This document shows positions 1-8,662 of a stretch of DNA of 64,000 nucleotides, one piece after another; position 1 is the first letter of the stretch, and each line of letters begins with the position of its first letter. The notes under the pieces were generated by a model. The model saw nothing but the letters and a program-made list of their open reading frames with translations, made no database searches and was not told where the DNA came from. The position numbers and the translations under genes are program-made. Origin of the DNA: Henriciella aquimarina (lineage in GTDB: Bacteria; Pseudomonadota; Alphaproteobacteria; Caulobacterales; Hyphomonadaceae); contig NZ_NCST01000116.1 of the NCBI RefSeq assembly GCF_002088975.1, positions 62,001-126,000 of the forward strand, read 5' to 3'.

Positions 1-1
1 C

Positions 2-724
2 GCCCTCGGCGCCATGTCGGCCATGACCGCCCACGAACTCGGCACGCCGCTGGCTACGATCCACCTTGCCGCCAAGGAGCTCGCCAATGAATTCGATGAG
101 GCCGATCCGCGCCATGACGATGTCAAACTGATCGCCGGACAGGCCGAGCGCTGCCGCGACATTCTCGGCAAGCTGAGCCGAGCCCGGGAGGCGGAAGACA
201 TCGTCCACGCGAACATGCCGCTGAGCGCACTGGTCGAGGAAGCTGCCGCGCCCTTCAAGGGGCTTGGCGTGGCGCTCAACGTCACTTATTCGCCCGGAGA
301 AAAAGGCGAACCCCGCGTCCCGCTCATCCAGCGCAGCCCCGAAATCCTGCACGCGCTAGGTGCCTTTATCGAAAACGCGGTGAGCTTTGCCGACAGCCAG
401 GTTCGCGCGGTGGCAAGCTGGACCGACAGGCAGTTCATGGTGACCATTTCCGATGACGGGCCGGGCTTTGCCGCGGAAGTCATGCCAAAGCTGGGCGAGC
501 CCTATGTCTCCCAGCGCAGCGAGGCGCATCTGGGCGGCGGGGACATGGGCCTTGGCTTCTTTATCGCCAAGACGCTCATCGAAAGAACCGGCGGACGGAT
601 CGCGACACGCAACCGGACACCGCCAAGACATGGCGCAATTGTGCAGGCCGTCTGGCCGAGAACAGCACTGGAATCCTTGGAATCTGACCGTAGGCAGATA
701 AATAGTCCGGAAGTGGAGACTTGA
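2..724 (+). CDS. regB: RegB/PrrB/ActS-type redox sensor histidine kinase, C-terminal part
   Basis: The gene is cut by the left edge, so only the kinase core is visible. RegB autophosphorylates in response to the redox state of the quinone pool and passes phosphate to RegA. The visible part opens with the diagnostic H-box (HELGTPLATI, phospho-acceptor His at residue 11 of this fragment). An N-box-like stretch (ENAVSFA), a DDGPGF G1 box and a GLGFFIAKTLIERTGG segment of the ATP-binding domain follow. The membrane domain and redox-active Cys region lie outside the window. The stop is 3 bases before the regA start, and the regA ribosome-binding site (GGAG at 715-718) lies inside this gene, so the two are cotranscribed. 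Confidence 0.93.
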   Translation, partial: ALGAMSAMTAHELGTPLATIHLAAKELANEFDEADPRHDDVKLIAGQAERCRDILGKLSRAREAEDIVHANMPLSALVEEAAAPFKGLGVALNVTYSPGEKGEPRVPLIQRSPEILHALGAFIENAVSFADSQVRAVASWTDRQFMVTISDDGPGFAAEVMPKLGEPYVSQRSEAHLGGGDMGLGFFIAKTLIERTGGRIATRNRTPPRHGAIVQAVWPRTALESLESDRRQINSPEVET

Positions 725-727
725 ATC

Positions 728-1300
728 ATGGACTATAACGTCACCGTAAAACTTCATGAGGCGCTGAAAGGCATCGAGGACAGGACCTGTCTCGTGCTCG
801 ATGACGATGCGCCTTTTCTGCAGCGCCTCGGCCGCGCGCTGACCCAGCGGGGCTTTCTCGTCTCTGCCGTGTCCTCCGTCGCCGAAGCCAAGGACATCGC
901 CCGGATGAACCCGCCGGCCTTTGCCGTGCTGGATCTCCGCCTCGAAGACGGCTCCGGGCTCGACGTCGTGGAAATCCTCCATCACTACCGCCCCGATGCC
1001 CGCGCCGTCATCCTGACCGGCTACGGTGCCATCGCTACAGCTGTGGCGGCGGTAAAGGCTGGAGCGGCCGACTATCTGGCCAAGCCGGCCGAAGTCGAGG
1101 ACATTATCCGCGCCCTGGTCAACAGCTCCGAAGGAATGCCGGAACCGCCGGAAAATCCGATGTCAGCCGACCGGGTCCGCTGGGAACATATTCAGCGGGT
1201 CTATGAGCTCTGCAATCACAATGTTTCGGAGACCGCCCGGCGCCTCAACATGCACCGCCGCACGCTGCAGCGTATCCTGGCAAAGCGCGCACCGCGCTAA
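728..1300 (+). CDS. regA: RegA/PrrA/ActR-type response regulator
   Basis: This is the DNA-binding partner of RegB, controlling respiration, carbon and redox genes in alphaproteobacteria. The 190-residue protein has an N-terminal receiver domain with an acidic pocket (DDD about 25-27), phospho-acceptor Asp69 in AVLDLRLEDGSGL, and conserved Lys119 in YLAKP. A short linker leads to a Fis-type helix-turn-helix (about 150-190) containing NVSETARRLNMHRRTLQRIL, which is highly conserved in RegA proteins. The start is supported by GGAG 9 bases upstream. It ends 6 bases from the stop of the convergent nth gene. Confidence 0.96.
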   Translation: MDYNVTVKLHEALKGIEDRTCLVLDDDAPFLQRLGRALTQRGFLVSAVSSVAEAKDIARMNPPAFAVLDLRLEDGSGLDVVEILHHYRPDARAVILTGYGAIATAVAAVKAGAADYLAKPAEVEDIIRALVNSSEGMPEPPENPMSADRVRWEHIQRVYELCNHNVSETARRLNMHRRTLQRILAKRAPR

Positions 1301-1306
1301 ATCGGA

Positions 1307-2035
1307 TCAGGCCGGCCCCTTCGGCCCGAGCGACGAGGTCTTCTTCGTCGGATCGGGTGTCTTGTCCTTGAACTTGCAGATGTCGGCAATCACGCAGTCC
1401 CAGCATTTCGGCTTGCGCGCGGTGCAGACATAGCGCCCGTGCAGGATGAGCCAGTGATGCGCGCCCTTCTTGAACTCCGGCGGCGTTACCCGCTCCAGCT
1501 GTGCCTCGACCTCATCGGGGGTCTTGCCGGGCGCAAGGCCGGTACGGTTCGAGACGCGGAAGATGTGGGTGTCCACGGCAATGGTCTCATGGCCGAAGGC
1601 TTCGTTCAGCACGACATTGGCCGTCTTGCGTCCGACACCGGGAAGCTTGGTCAGCTCGTCACGGTTTTCCGGAACCTTGCCGTCATAATCGTCGATCAGC
1701 ATCTGCGACAGGGCGATCACATTCTTTGCCTTGTTACGCCAGAGCCCGATTGTCTTGATGTGCTCGGCCACGCCTTCCTCGCCGAGCGCCAGCATCTTGT
1801 CCGGTGTATCGGCAATCTCGAAGAGCTTTCTGGTCGCCTTGTTCACCCCGACATCGGTGGCCTGCGCCGACAGCGCCACGGCGACGACCAGCGTATAGGG
1901 GTTGTGATATTTGAGTTCCGTCGTCGGCGCCGGACGATCCTCGGCGAGGGCCGCATAAAGCCGGGCGGTCTTTTCCGGGCCGAGCGTGGGCGCGGCGCGC
2001 TTCTTTTTCTTCGATTTCGCGGGTGTCTTGGCCAT
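1307..2035 (-). CDS. nth: Endonuclease III, DNA glycosylase/AP lyase
   Basis: Removes oxidised pyrimidines and nicks at AP sites in base-excision repair. The 242-residue protein carries a helix-hairpin-helix (LPGVGRKTANVV, with catalytic Lys137), catalytic Asp155 (VDTHIFRVSNR) and a C-terminal iron-sulphur loop with the exact C-x6-C-x2-C-x5-C spacing. The N-terminus has a Lys-rich extension of about 20 residues. It is convergent with regA and divergent from the DUF2244 gene. Confidence 0.97.
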   Translation of the reverse strand: MAKTPAKSKKKKRAAPTLGPEKTARLYAALAEDRPAPTTELKYHNPYTLVVAVALSAQATDVGVNKATRKLFEIADTPDKMLALGEEGVAEHIKTIGLWRNKAKNVIALSQMLIDDYDGKVPENRDELTKLPGVGRKTANVVLNEAFGHETIAVDTHIFRVSNRTGLAPGKTPDEVEAQLERVTPPEFKKGAHHWLILHGRYVCTARKPKCWDCVIADICKFKDKTPDPTKKTSSLGPKGPA

Positions 2036-2116
2036 AGGCCAAGCGGTGTAAATGCCGCACCGGCCTAATCAAGTCTTCACTTGCCGTGACAGGCCTGCCC
2101 GCTCATTTTAAGGGCC

Positions 2117-2599
2117 ATGACGGATACGCCCTCAATCGTCTACTTCGATGCCACGCTGACCCCGAACACCGCGCTCAGTCCGCGCGCTTTTCTGGTTGTC
2201 ATGAGCCTCGTCGGCGCGATGAGCTTCCTGGGCGGTATCATGTTCCTGTCCATGGGCGCCTTTCCGGTCATTGGCTGGTTCGGGCTGGATGCACTGGCGA
2301 TCTGGTATGCCTTCCGGAAGAATTTCCAGAATCTCCGCGAGGAAACACAGGTTCGCATCACAGCCGAGACAATCCGCCTGCGTCATGAACGTCCGGGCCA
2401 TGAGCCGAAAGAAGTCCGCCTGCCCACAGGCTTTACCCGTCTCAGCCTGGTCCATCCGCCCCGCAAGCCGAGCGAGCTGCGCCTGGCACATGGGCAAACC
2501 GCCTATGTCATCGGCCGGTTTCTGGCCCCGCATGAACGCCGGTCCCTTCACGAGGCCATCGATTCAGCCATCGCGAAAGCCCGCGCGGAGCGCTATTGA
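2117..2599 (+). CDS. DUF2244 integral membrane protein
   Basis: The 160-residue protein has two predicted membrane helices near the N-terminus (about 24-45 and 48-66) followed by a cytoplasmic beta-rich domain of about 90 residues (RHERPGHEPKEVRLP, then VIGRFLAPHERRSLHEAI). This matches the alphaproteobacterial DUF2244 family, whose function is unknown. In this clade it is often found near nth or respiratory genes, and here it is divergent from nth with 81 bases between the starts. A terminator-like palindrome follows immediately. Confidence 0.85.
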   Translation: MTDTPSIVYFDATLTPNTALSPRAFLVVMSLVGAMSFLGGIMFLSMGAFPVIGWFGLDALAIWYAFRKNFQNLREETQVRITAETIRLRHERPGHEPKEVRLPTGFTRLSLVHPPRKPSELRLAHGQTAYVIGRFLAPHERRSLHEAIDSAIAKARAERY

Positions 2600-2601
2600 T
2601 T

Positions 2602-2628
2602 AAAAATGACGCCTGCGTCATGGTTTTT
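2602..2628 (+). terminator. Hairpin with T-run after the DUF2244 gene; also a palindrome upstream of the P450
   Basis: ATGACGC (2606-2612) and GCGTCAT (2615-2621) form a 7-bp stem across CT, preceded by five A and followed by GGTTTTT. It begins 2 bases after the DUF2244 stop, so it reads as an intrinsic terminator in either direction. It also lies about 80-100 bases upstream of the P450 start and could serve as an operator; the sequence alone cannot separate the two. Confidence 0.6.
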
Positions 2629-2700
2629 CAATAAAGTCTGTGATAGGCTGCCTTCAGAACAAGAAAACACCGGAAAGCCCGGGAACCTGGAGGCATGATC

Positions 2701-4032
2701 ATGACTGACACGGCAACTGAAGTTCGCCACAATCTCGAACGCCCGAAGACGACGGCCCGCGAAAAGCTGATGGACTTCCATCTCGACCGCGGCGCCCCGA
2801 TCCCGTCGCCCGAAGAGGTCGATATGTCGACGTTCGACATCCTCGACCCGGAGCTCTGGCGCCGCGACGCCTTCTGGTCCTTCTTCGAGTGGATGCGTGA
2901 CAATGATCCGGTTCATTATACCCCGGACAGCTTCTCCGGTCCCTACTGGTCGGTTACACGCTATGAAGACATCCAGAAGGTCGATATCGACCACAAGCGC
3001 TTCTCCTCATCCTGGGAATATGGCGGCATCACACTCGGCGAGCCGTTCGAGGACTTCGAGCTGCCCATGTTCATCGCCATGGACGAGCCGCGCCATTCCG
3101 AACAGCGCAAGACCGTGCAGCCGGCCGTCGCGCCGAACATGCTCAAGGAATATGAGCCGCTTATCCGCTCGCGCACACAGGGGCTGCTCGATTCCATCCC
3201 CGTGAACGAACCATTCGACTGGGTCGACACCGTCTCCATCGAGCTCACCACCATGATGCTCGCCACCCTGTTCGACTTCCCCTTCGAGGACCGCCGCAAG
3301 TTGACCCGCTGGTCGGATGTCGCGACCAACCCGCACAATCCGGACATCTGCCCGGGTGGCCTCGACCAGTGGAAACAGGAACTGATGGAGTGTCTGACGA
3401 CCTTCACCGGCCTCTATCAGGAACGGCAGGCCCAGCCGCTGAAGAACGACCTGATGAGCCTGCTTGCCCATGGCGAGAAGACCAAGAACATGACGCCGAT
3501 GGAACTGCTCGGGAACGTCATCCTGCTTATCGTCGGCGGCAATGACACGACGCGGAATTCCATGTCAGCCTCGGTCTATGGCCTCAACAAGTGGCCGGAA
3601 GAATATGCCAAGCTGAAGGCCGATCCGTCGCTCATTCCGAACATGGTCTCGGAAGTCATTCGCTGGCAGACGCCGCTGGCCTATATGCGCCGTACCGCGC
3701 TCGAGGATGTCGAGATGCACGGCAAGACGATCAAGAAAGGCGACCAGGTCGCCATGTGGTACGTCTCCGGCAATCGGGATGAGCGTTTCTGGGAAGAAGA
3801 TCCGTACCGCCTGATCATCGACCGGAAGCAGGCCCGCAACCACCTCTCCTTCGGCTTCGGCATTCACCGTTGTGTCGGCAACCGTCTCGGTGAGCTCCAG
3901 CTGCGCATCCTCTGGGAAGAACTGATGGAGCGGTTCGACCATATCGAGCTGCTGGACGAGCCCGAGCGCACGCCGCACTCCTTCGTGAAGGGCTACACCT
4001 GGATGCCGGTGATCTGCCACCCGAAGAAATAA
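2701..4032 (+). CDS. Cytochrome P450, CYP153-like alkane hydroxylase
   Basis: A soluble class I P450 expected to hydroxylate medium-chain alkanes or fatty compounds at the terminal position, using a ferredoxin and ferredoxin reductase. Visible motifs (443-residue numbering) are the I-helix GGNDTT (279-284), ExxR (E318/R321), IRWQTPLAYMRRTALED, and the heme loop HLSFGFGIHRCVGNRL with Cys391. The WYVSGNRDE and RWQTPLA stretches are characteristic of CYP153. ATG at 2701 is preferred over the one at 2695, because GGAGG (2689-2693) lies 7 bases before the former and only 1 before the latter. No ferredoxin or reductase gene is in the window, so redox partners must be elsewhere. A strong terminator follows. 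Confidence 0.92.
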   Translation: MTDTATEVRHNLERPKTTAREKLMDFHLDRGAPIPSPEEVDMSTFDILDPELWRRDAFWSFFEWMRDNDPVHYTPDSFSGPYWSVTRYEDIQKVDIDHKRFSSSWEYGGITLGEPFEDFELPMFIAMDEPRHSEQRKTVQPAVAPNMLKEYEPLIRSRTQGLLDSIPVNEPFDWVDTVSIELTTMMLATLFDFPFEDRRKLTRWSDVATNPHNPDICPGGLDQWKQELMECLTTFTGLYQERQAQPLKNDLMSLLAHGEKTKNMTPMELLGNVILLIVGGNDTTRNSMSASVYGLNKWPEEYAKLKADPSLIPNMVSEVIRWQTPLAYMRRTALEDVEMHGKTIKKGDQVAMWYVSGNRDERFWEEDPYRLIIDRKQARNHLSFGFGIHRCVGNRLGELQLRILWEELMERFDHIELLDEPERTPHSFVKGYTWMPVICHPKK

Positions 4033-4056
4033 ACCTATCCCTCGCACTGAAACGGG

Positions 4057-4095
4057 AAAGCCCCGCCAGTCCATTCTGGCGGGGCTTTTCTTTTT
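4057..4095 (+). terminator. Rho-independent terminator of the CYP153 gene
   Basis: A 13-bp perfect stem (AAAGCCCCGCCAG at 4057-4069 with its complement at 4076-4088) closes a 6-base loop and runs into TTTTCTTTTT. It starts 25 bases after the P450 stop and lies just beyond the stop of the convergent SDR-like gene, so it may serve both. Confidence 0.93.
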
Positions 4096-4114
4096 GGGGA
4101 AGGCACGAGCCAGC

Positions 4115-4885
4115 CTAGTCGTCGGTTTCTATAATGCCGCTCAGATTGGAGCGCCCGCCATCCATGACGATGGTCTCCCCCGTGATGATGGCACTTGAGG
4201 GCTGCGACAGGAAAAGCGCGGTCTCGGCGATCTCGTCGCCAAGGCTCGCCCGGCCGAGCGGCGTGCGCTTCTTCAGCCATTTGACCTCGGTGCTTTCCGC
4301 GCGCGGGCGCAAGGCACAGATGGCATTGGTCCGGATCCGTTTCGGGGCCAGTTCGACGGCCCCGGCCCGGACCACGCCAAGGATCGAATTCTGTACGACC
4401 GAATCGGCAAAATCGCCCTCATTGACCTGTCGTGCCGACAGGGAGAGGACAAAGGTCACGCTGCCGAGCTGGGCGCGCCGGCCCATCGTATCGCCCGCTT
4501 CCTCGACCCGCCGGGCAATGTGCTTGTCGAAGAGCTGTAGCGTGAGGATGGCGCCGCGCAGGGCGCGCATCTGGAGTTTTTCGAAGGCTTCGACATCCAG
4601 TCCGTCGAGCGGCATGTCCGGCGCGAGCGGCGGCACCGAAACGATGTGATCGACCTTGCCATAGGCTTCCACCGCGGCAGCGATGCAGTTTTTCAGGCCG
4701 ATTTTGGTGTGCAGTTCTTCGTGCTGGACAATGGCCCGGTCTCGCAGTGTGTCGGCGACACGCTCGACCCGCTTCATCTGCGGATCGCAGGCAAGGACCG
4801 AATGGCCGGCATCACAAAACCGGCGGGCCACAGCTTCGCCTGTAAGCTGGCCGAGGCCAAGGATGAGGGTGACGGGTTTTTCCAT
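4115..4885 (-). CDS. SDR-family protein lacking the catalytic Tyr and Lys
   Basis: A 256-residue Rossmann-fold short-chain dehydrogenase/reductase homologue. The nucleotide loop is GLGQLTGEA (G10, G12, G16), and the late SDR segments RAGAVELAPKRIRTNAI and ITGETIVMDGG are well kept. A Ser is present in the FVLSLSARQ strand. Aligning GVVRAGAVELAP with the usual GLTRALAVELAP places Asp161 and Gln165 where the catalytic YxxxK should be, so normal dehydrogenase chemistry is unlikely. It may be a divergent enzyme, a binding protein or a regulatory subunit. It converges on the CYP153 gene and is followed on the same strand by none of its likely partners. Confidence 0.85.
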   Translation of the reverse strand: MEKPVTLILGLGQLTGEAVARRFCDAGHSVLACDPQMKRVERVADTLRDRAIVQHEELHTKIGLKNCIAAAVEAYGKVDHIVSVPPLAPDMPLDGLDVEAFEKLQMRALRGAILTLQLFDKHIARRVEEAGDTMGRRAQLGSVTFVLSLSARQVNEGDFADSVVQNSILGVVRAGAVELAPKRIRTNAICALRPRAESTEVKWLKKRTPLGRASLGDEIAETALFLSQPSSAIITGETIVMDGGRSNLSGIIETDD

Positions 4886-4943
4886 AATGGCTCCTGATCC
4901 GGTGCTGAACGAACCGGATCAGGGAGAGCCGGGACTGGTCAGC

Positions 4944-5111
4944 CTAGTTCGGCCGGAGAGTGACCAGTTCCTCTTTAATCTTCAGTTTCTTTCTCTTCAG
5001 GTCGTGCAGTCTGACTTCATCTGCAGCAGGACGCTTCTGTTCCTCGTAGATCTCCTGATCGAGCCGGCGATGGCGATTGGAGAGTTCCTCGATACGACCT
5101 TGGATTGACAT
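4944..5111 (-). CDS. DUF465 (YdcH-like) small helical protein
   Basis: The 55-residue, highly charged protein is predicted to be two antiparallel helices (SIQGRIEELSNRHRRLDQEI, then VRLHDLKRKKLKIKEEL), typical of DUF465. The molecular role of the family is unknown. The ATG at 5109-5111 is chosen because AAGGAGG lies 8 bases upstream; an upstream in-frame start would add 20 residues with no family match. It probably has its own promoter in the 115 bases separating it from the GGDEF gene. Confidence 0.88.
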   Translation of the reverse strand: MSIQGRIEELSNRHRRLDQEIYEEQKRPAADEVRLHDLKRKKLKIKEELVTLRPN

Positions 5112-5227
5112 GGGATCAACCTCCTTGCTTGCTGCGTGAGAAACTGTGACTTTCAAGGCACAGTAAATCACAAGGCCGGGGTCCGGTCACGGGGATTTCG
5201 TCTAAAAAACGATTCATTTCAGAGGGT

Positions 5228-5959
5228 TCATCGACGCTCTGGTTTGCGGGCAGATTTTACCCGGAACATGGCTTCATCGGCCTGTGCAATAAACAATTCA
5301 GCACTGGGCTGGCCCTGCCAGGCAACAACCCCGCAAGAGGCCCCCAGCCTGACCGGGCCGGCACCTGGGTCAGCCCCGGAAATACTGAGCCGGTCGATGC
5401 GACGGACAAGCTCGCCCGCCTTCGCCTGGGCGCCCTCAAGTCCCGCATGGGTGAGCACGATACCGAATTCGTCACCGCCCAGACGGCCGACAATATCGGT
5501 CTGGCGCACCAGCGAGAGAATGATCTCGCAAACCTGCTTCAACGCCGCATCCCCGGCGGCATGACCGAAGCGGTCATTGACCGTCTTGAACCGGTCCAGG
5601 TCGATATAAAGAAGGACGAGCGGAGAGCCGTGCCGTTCGGCGAGCGCCATTTCCCGCTTCAGTTCGCGCTCGAAAGCCCGCCGGTTGAAGACCGGACAGA
5701 GCGAATCATGGTCGGCAAGGTTTTCGGCCGTTTCCAGCGCACGGCGTAGCCGGGCCTCCTCCTCACGCAGCCAGATGACTTCTTCCGCGAGCGCCCGGAA
5801 CGCCGCGGACGTCTTCAGATCGTGCTCGGCAGGCTCGATGTCGAGCGCGCGCAAAAGCTGCTCCTCCGCCGAAGCAGAACGGCCTTTGCTTGGCGCTTGT
5901 CTTTCATTGCCGGGCGTTTTCTCCATGAGCCCCGCTATAGGGGAGTTCGCCGCCTGCAT
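5228..5959 (-). CDS. GGDEF diguanylate cyclase
   Basis: Predicted to make cyclic di-GMP from two GTP. The N-terminal 75 residues are charged and helical ([22 protein letters not shown] looks like a signalling coiled coil). They lead into a GGDEF domain with substrate-binding [10 protein letters not shown] (121-129), the intact active-site GGDEF (161-165) and an RxxD inhibitory site (R152/D155) exactly five residues before it, implying product feedback. There is no obvious sensor domain or membrane helix. The start is uncertain: ATG at 5959 or 5926, neither with a good ribosome-binding site. It is divergent from purE. Confidence 0.93.
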   Translation of the reverse strand: MQAANSPIAGLMEKTPGNERQAPSKGRSASAEEQLLRALDIEPAEHDLKTSAAFRALAEEVIWLREEEARLRRALETAENLADHDSLCPVFNRRAFERELKREMALAERHGSPLVLLYIDLDRFKTVNDRFGHAAGDAALKQVCEIILSLVRQTDIVGRLGGDEFGIVLTHAGLEGAQAKAGELVRRIDRLSISGADPGAGPVRLGASCGVVAWQGQPSAELFIAQADEAMFRVKSARKPERR

Positions 5960-6030
5960 CTACAGTCGAACAGGCGCTTGACGGGGAAAGGCCGCTGCCT
6001 ATTTTGGGCCGCTTCCTGAAAGGGGGCCAA

Positions 6031-6522
6031 ATGAGCGAACGGGAACCCGTAGTCGGTGTGATCATGGGCAGTCAGTCCGACTGGCCGGTCATGAAGCTTG
6101 CCTGCGAAATGCTCGAAAGGCTGGGCGTTTCTCACGAAGCGCGCATTGTCTCTGCGCACCGCACACCCGACCGCCTCGCCGATTATGCAAAGTCTGCCAA
6201 GGACCGCGGGCTCAAGGTGATTATTGCCGGGGCCGGAGGCGCGGCCCACCTGCCGGGCATGACCGCCTCTATGACGCCTCTGCCGGTGCTGGGCGTGCCG
6301 GTAAAGTCCCGCGCGCTGAATGGCCAGGACAGCCTGCTTTCGATCGTCCAGATGCCGAAAGGGGTGCCCGTGGGCACGCTCGCCATCGGCGAGGCCGGCG
6401 CGGCGAATGCCGGCATCATGGCCGCCTCCATCATCGCGCTTGAAGATGACAGCGTCGCCCAGAAGCTCGATGCTTTCCGCAAGGCCCAGACCGACAGTGT
6501 TGGCGAGGTTCCGGAAGGATGA
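6031..6522 (+). CDS. purE: N5-carboxyaminoimidazole ribonucleotide mutase
   Basis: Converts N5-CAIR to CAIR in de novo purine synthesis, acting after PurK. The 163-residue protein carries the class I PurE signatures GSQSDWPVM near the N-terminus, SAHRTPDR (catalytic His43), [10 protein letters not shown] and a C-terminal [10 protein letters not shown]. The ATG at 6031 is chosen because AAGGGGG lies just upstream; an in-frame TTG at 6004 lacks one. It overlaps purK by 4 bases (ATGA), indicating translational coupling. Confidence 0.97.
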   Translation: MSEREPVVGVIMGSQSDWPVMKLACEMLERLGVSHEARIVSAHRTPDRLADYAKSAKDRGLKVIIAGAGGAAHLPGMTASMTPLPVLGVPVKSRALNGQDSLLSIVQMPKGVPVGTLAIGEAGAANAGIMAASIIALEDDSVAQKLDAFRKAQTDSVGEVPEG

Positions 6523-7592
6523 CCCCCCTGCCGGCCGGCTCCGTGATCGGCATACTGGGCGGCGGCCAGCTCGGCCGTATGCTCGCCTCTGCGGCTGCGC
6601 GGCTGGGCTTTGACGTCCATGTTCTCGCCCCCGGCGAAGCCCCGCCAGCTGCTCGCGTGGCGGCGAAACACTGGAATGCCGCCTATGAGGACGAAGCCGC
6701 GCTGAAAGCCTTCGCTGAGGCCTGCGACGTCATCACCTACGAGTTCGAAAACATTCCCGTCGCCTCGGTCGACTATCTTCTGGCTTGCGGCGCCATTGTG
6801 CACCCCGGCACGAAATCCCTCGAAACCTCGCAGGACCGCCTCACCGAAAAGCGTTTCCTCAACGAGATCGGCATCGAGACCGGATCCTACGCGCCGGTGT
6901 CCTCGCCTGAAGAGCTGAAGACCGCGCTCGAGACACTTGGCGGCGAAGGCCTGCTGAAGACACGCCGCGAAGGCTATGACGGCAAGGGGCAGGCAAGCGT
7001 GAAAAGCGGCGACGACCTCGAAGCGGCCTTCGATTCGATCGGCCATGTGCCCGCTATTCTGGAAGCTTTCGTCCCCTTTGAGCGTGAAATCTCCGTCGTC
7101 ATCGCGCGCGCACCGGGCGGGGCGACCGCAGCCTTTGATCCCAGCATGAACGATCATTCCGGTGGCATTCTGCGCACCTCGATTGCGCCGTGCGGGCTGT
7201 CGGAAGGTGTCATTGCACGTGCCACCAGACTGGCCGAGACCCTTGCCCAGGAAACCGGCCATGTCGGTGTCCTGGCCCTTGAACTCTTCGTGCTCGAAGA
7301 CGGGACGCTGCTTGCCAACGAATTCGCGCCGCGCGTTCACAATTCCGGTCACTGGACGCCGGAAGGCTGCCTGACAGGACAGTTCGAACAGCACATTCGC
7401 GCCGTGGCCGGCTGGCCCCTCGGACCGGTCACCCGTGTCTTCGAGGTCGAAATGCAGAACCTGCTCGGCGAGGAAGCCCTGGCACCGCCGGAGAGCTATG
7501 ACCCGGACGCTGTCGTCACCCTCTATGGCAAGCGCGACGCCAAGCCAGGCCGCAAGATGGGCCATGTCGTCCGGCGGACAGCGAAGGCGTAG
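6519..7592 (+). CDS. purK: N5-carboxyaminoimidazole ribonucleotide synthase
   Basis: ATP-grasp enzyme that carboxylates AIR to N5-CAIR using bicarbonate. The 357-residue protein has the N-terminal [12 protein letters not shown], a central ATP-grasp region ([13 protein letters not shown], then [13 protein letters not shown]) and the C-terminal [14 protein letters not shown] metal/substrate loop of PurK. It is coupled to purE by the overlapping ATGA. A 7-bp stem (7595-7601 with 7605-7611) directly follows the stop, without a T-run. Confidence 0.97.
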   Translation: MTPLPAGSVIGILGGGQLGRMLASAAARLGFDVHVLAPGEAPPAARVAAKHWNAAYEDEAALKAFAEACDVITYEFENIPVASVDYLLACGAIVHPGTKSLETSQDRLTEKRFLNEIGIETGSYAPVSSPEELKTALETLGGEGLLKTRREGYDGKGQASVKSGDDLEAAFDSIGHVPAILEAFVPFEREISVVIARAPGGATAAFDPSMNDHSGGILRTSIAPCGLSEGVIARATRLAETLAQETGHVGVLALELFVLEDGTLLANEFAPRVHNSGHWTPEGCLTGQFEQHIRAVAGWPLGPVTRVFEVEMQNLLGEEALAPPESYDPDAVVTLYGKRDAKPGRKMGHVVRRTAKA

Positions 7593-7621
7593 CCGGCTGG
7601 CCGGGCCAGCCTCAGGCGCCG

Positions 7622-8560
7622 CTAGTACGTATATTTGACGTCGAACCTCAGAATACGGTCGAGCTTTTCGGTCATCAGAGGCGGGTTCGATTCATAGCGC
7701 AGGTCATAGGAGACCCCGGCACTGATCCTTTTCGAAACGACCGTGTTCAATTTCATCGTCGGATGCAGTGACGAAGTCGGCCCGGAGATGTTCACCTTCG
7801 TGTCGACTTCGAACGTCCAGTTTTCATCGATGTCCCAGTCAAGCTCCGCCGCCCCATAGAGGCCGATCGCGCCGATGGTCTTGTCCTCATTGGCAAGGTC
7901 AAGATAGCGGTAACCGGGCCCCAGTTCGCTGCGCAGCGTGATCCTGTCAGTATCCATGAGGTAGGCACCGGCCCCCACGCCAGTAAAGGCCTGTGTCTCG
8001 AAGCCTGAGAAGTCATCCCGGTCAAGGGAGCCGCGAACATAGCCGAAATAGGTATCCGTCCAGAGCGTATCGAGCTGGTAAGACAGCCCCCAATTGTTCT
8101 GGCTTTCTATACCATTGGCCTCGGCCGTGTTGGCATAGGACTCGATGCGGTGGATCTGAGCCTTCCGCATCAGGTTCAGCTTTCCGTGCAGGCCGAGATA
8201 CAGCGTATCGCTATTGCCCGAGGTTTCCGCCGCATTGAGCGTCAGCTCGGCATGGAAGTCTTCCCAATAACCGGGGCGGTCGTATTCGACCGGGACCGGC
8301 GCCGGGACAACCAGCGGATCGATACGCAAAGGCTCGACCGGGGTCTGCAGAGTGGTGACAAGGGCATCGATTTCGGCTGCATGCTCCGGGTAGGCCGATT
8401 TCGCCGCCCGCACGACCGCGGCAAGCTCTGTTTCATCATCAAGACGCAGCGCAGCCGACAGCATCCGCTCCACAGCATGGGGGAGCCGTTCGCGCTGCAC
8501 CTCTGTGGTTTCAGGCTGACTGACGACGGCAGCAGCCTGCGCCAGGAACACTTCCAACAT
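7622..8560 (-). CDS. DUF481 (YdiY-like) outer-membrane beta-barrel protein
   Basis: The last 210 of 312 residues alternate hydrophobic and polar positions with many aromatics (LGLHGKLNLMRKAQIHRIESYANT, YLDLANEDKTIGAIGLYGAAELDW) and end in FDVKYTY, the aromatic-terminal signature of an outer-membrane barrel. This matches the DUF481 family. The N-terminal 80 residues form a helical Ala/Glu-rich segment. The N-terminus (MLEVFLAQAAAVVSQ) is a poor signal peptide with no basic residue, so the true start or the export route is uncertain. No in-frame upstream start rescues it over the preceding codons. Confidence 0.82.
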   Translation of the reverse strand: MLEVFLAQAAAVVSQPETTEVQRERLPHAVERMLSAALRLDDETELAAVVRAAKSAYPEHAAEIDALVTTLQTPVEPLRIDPLVVPAPVPVEYDRPGYWEDFHAELTLNAAETSGNSDTLYLGLHGKLNLMRKAQIHRIESYANTAEANGIESQNNWGLSYQLDTLWTDTYFGYVRGSLDRDDFSGFETQAFTGVGAGAYLMDTDRITLRSELGPGYRYLDLANEDKTIGAIGLYGAAELDWDIDENWTFEVDTKVNISGPTSSLHPTMKLNTVVSKRISAGVSYDLRYESNPPLMTEKLDRILRFDVKYTY

Positions 8561-8662
8561 CTTTCTGTCTCTGAAGAGAGCCCGGTTAACAAAATATTGA
8601 CGCGCGCTGCCTGAAGCCCGGCAATGTCAGTGAAGGCCTGTCAGCGGGTCACAAAAGCCCGC

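Noticed and set aside
7681-7700. GGTTCGATTC-like T-loop sequence suggesting a tRNA
   Set aside because: It lies inside the DUF481 gene with no acceptor or anticodon arms around it.
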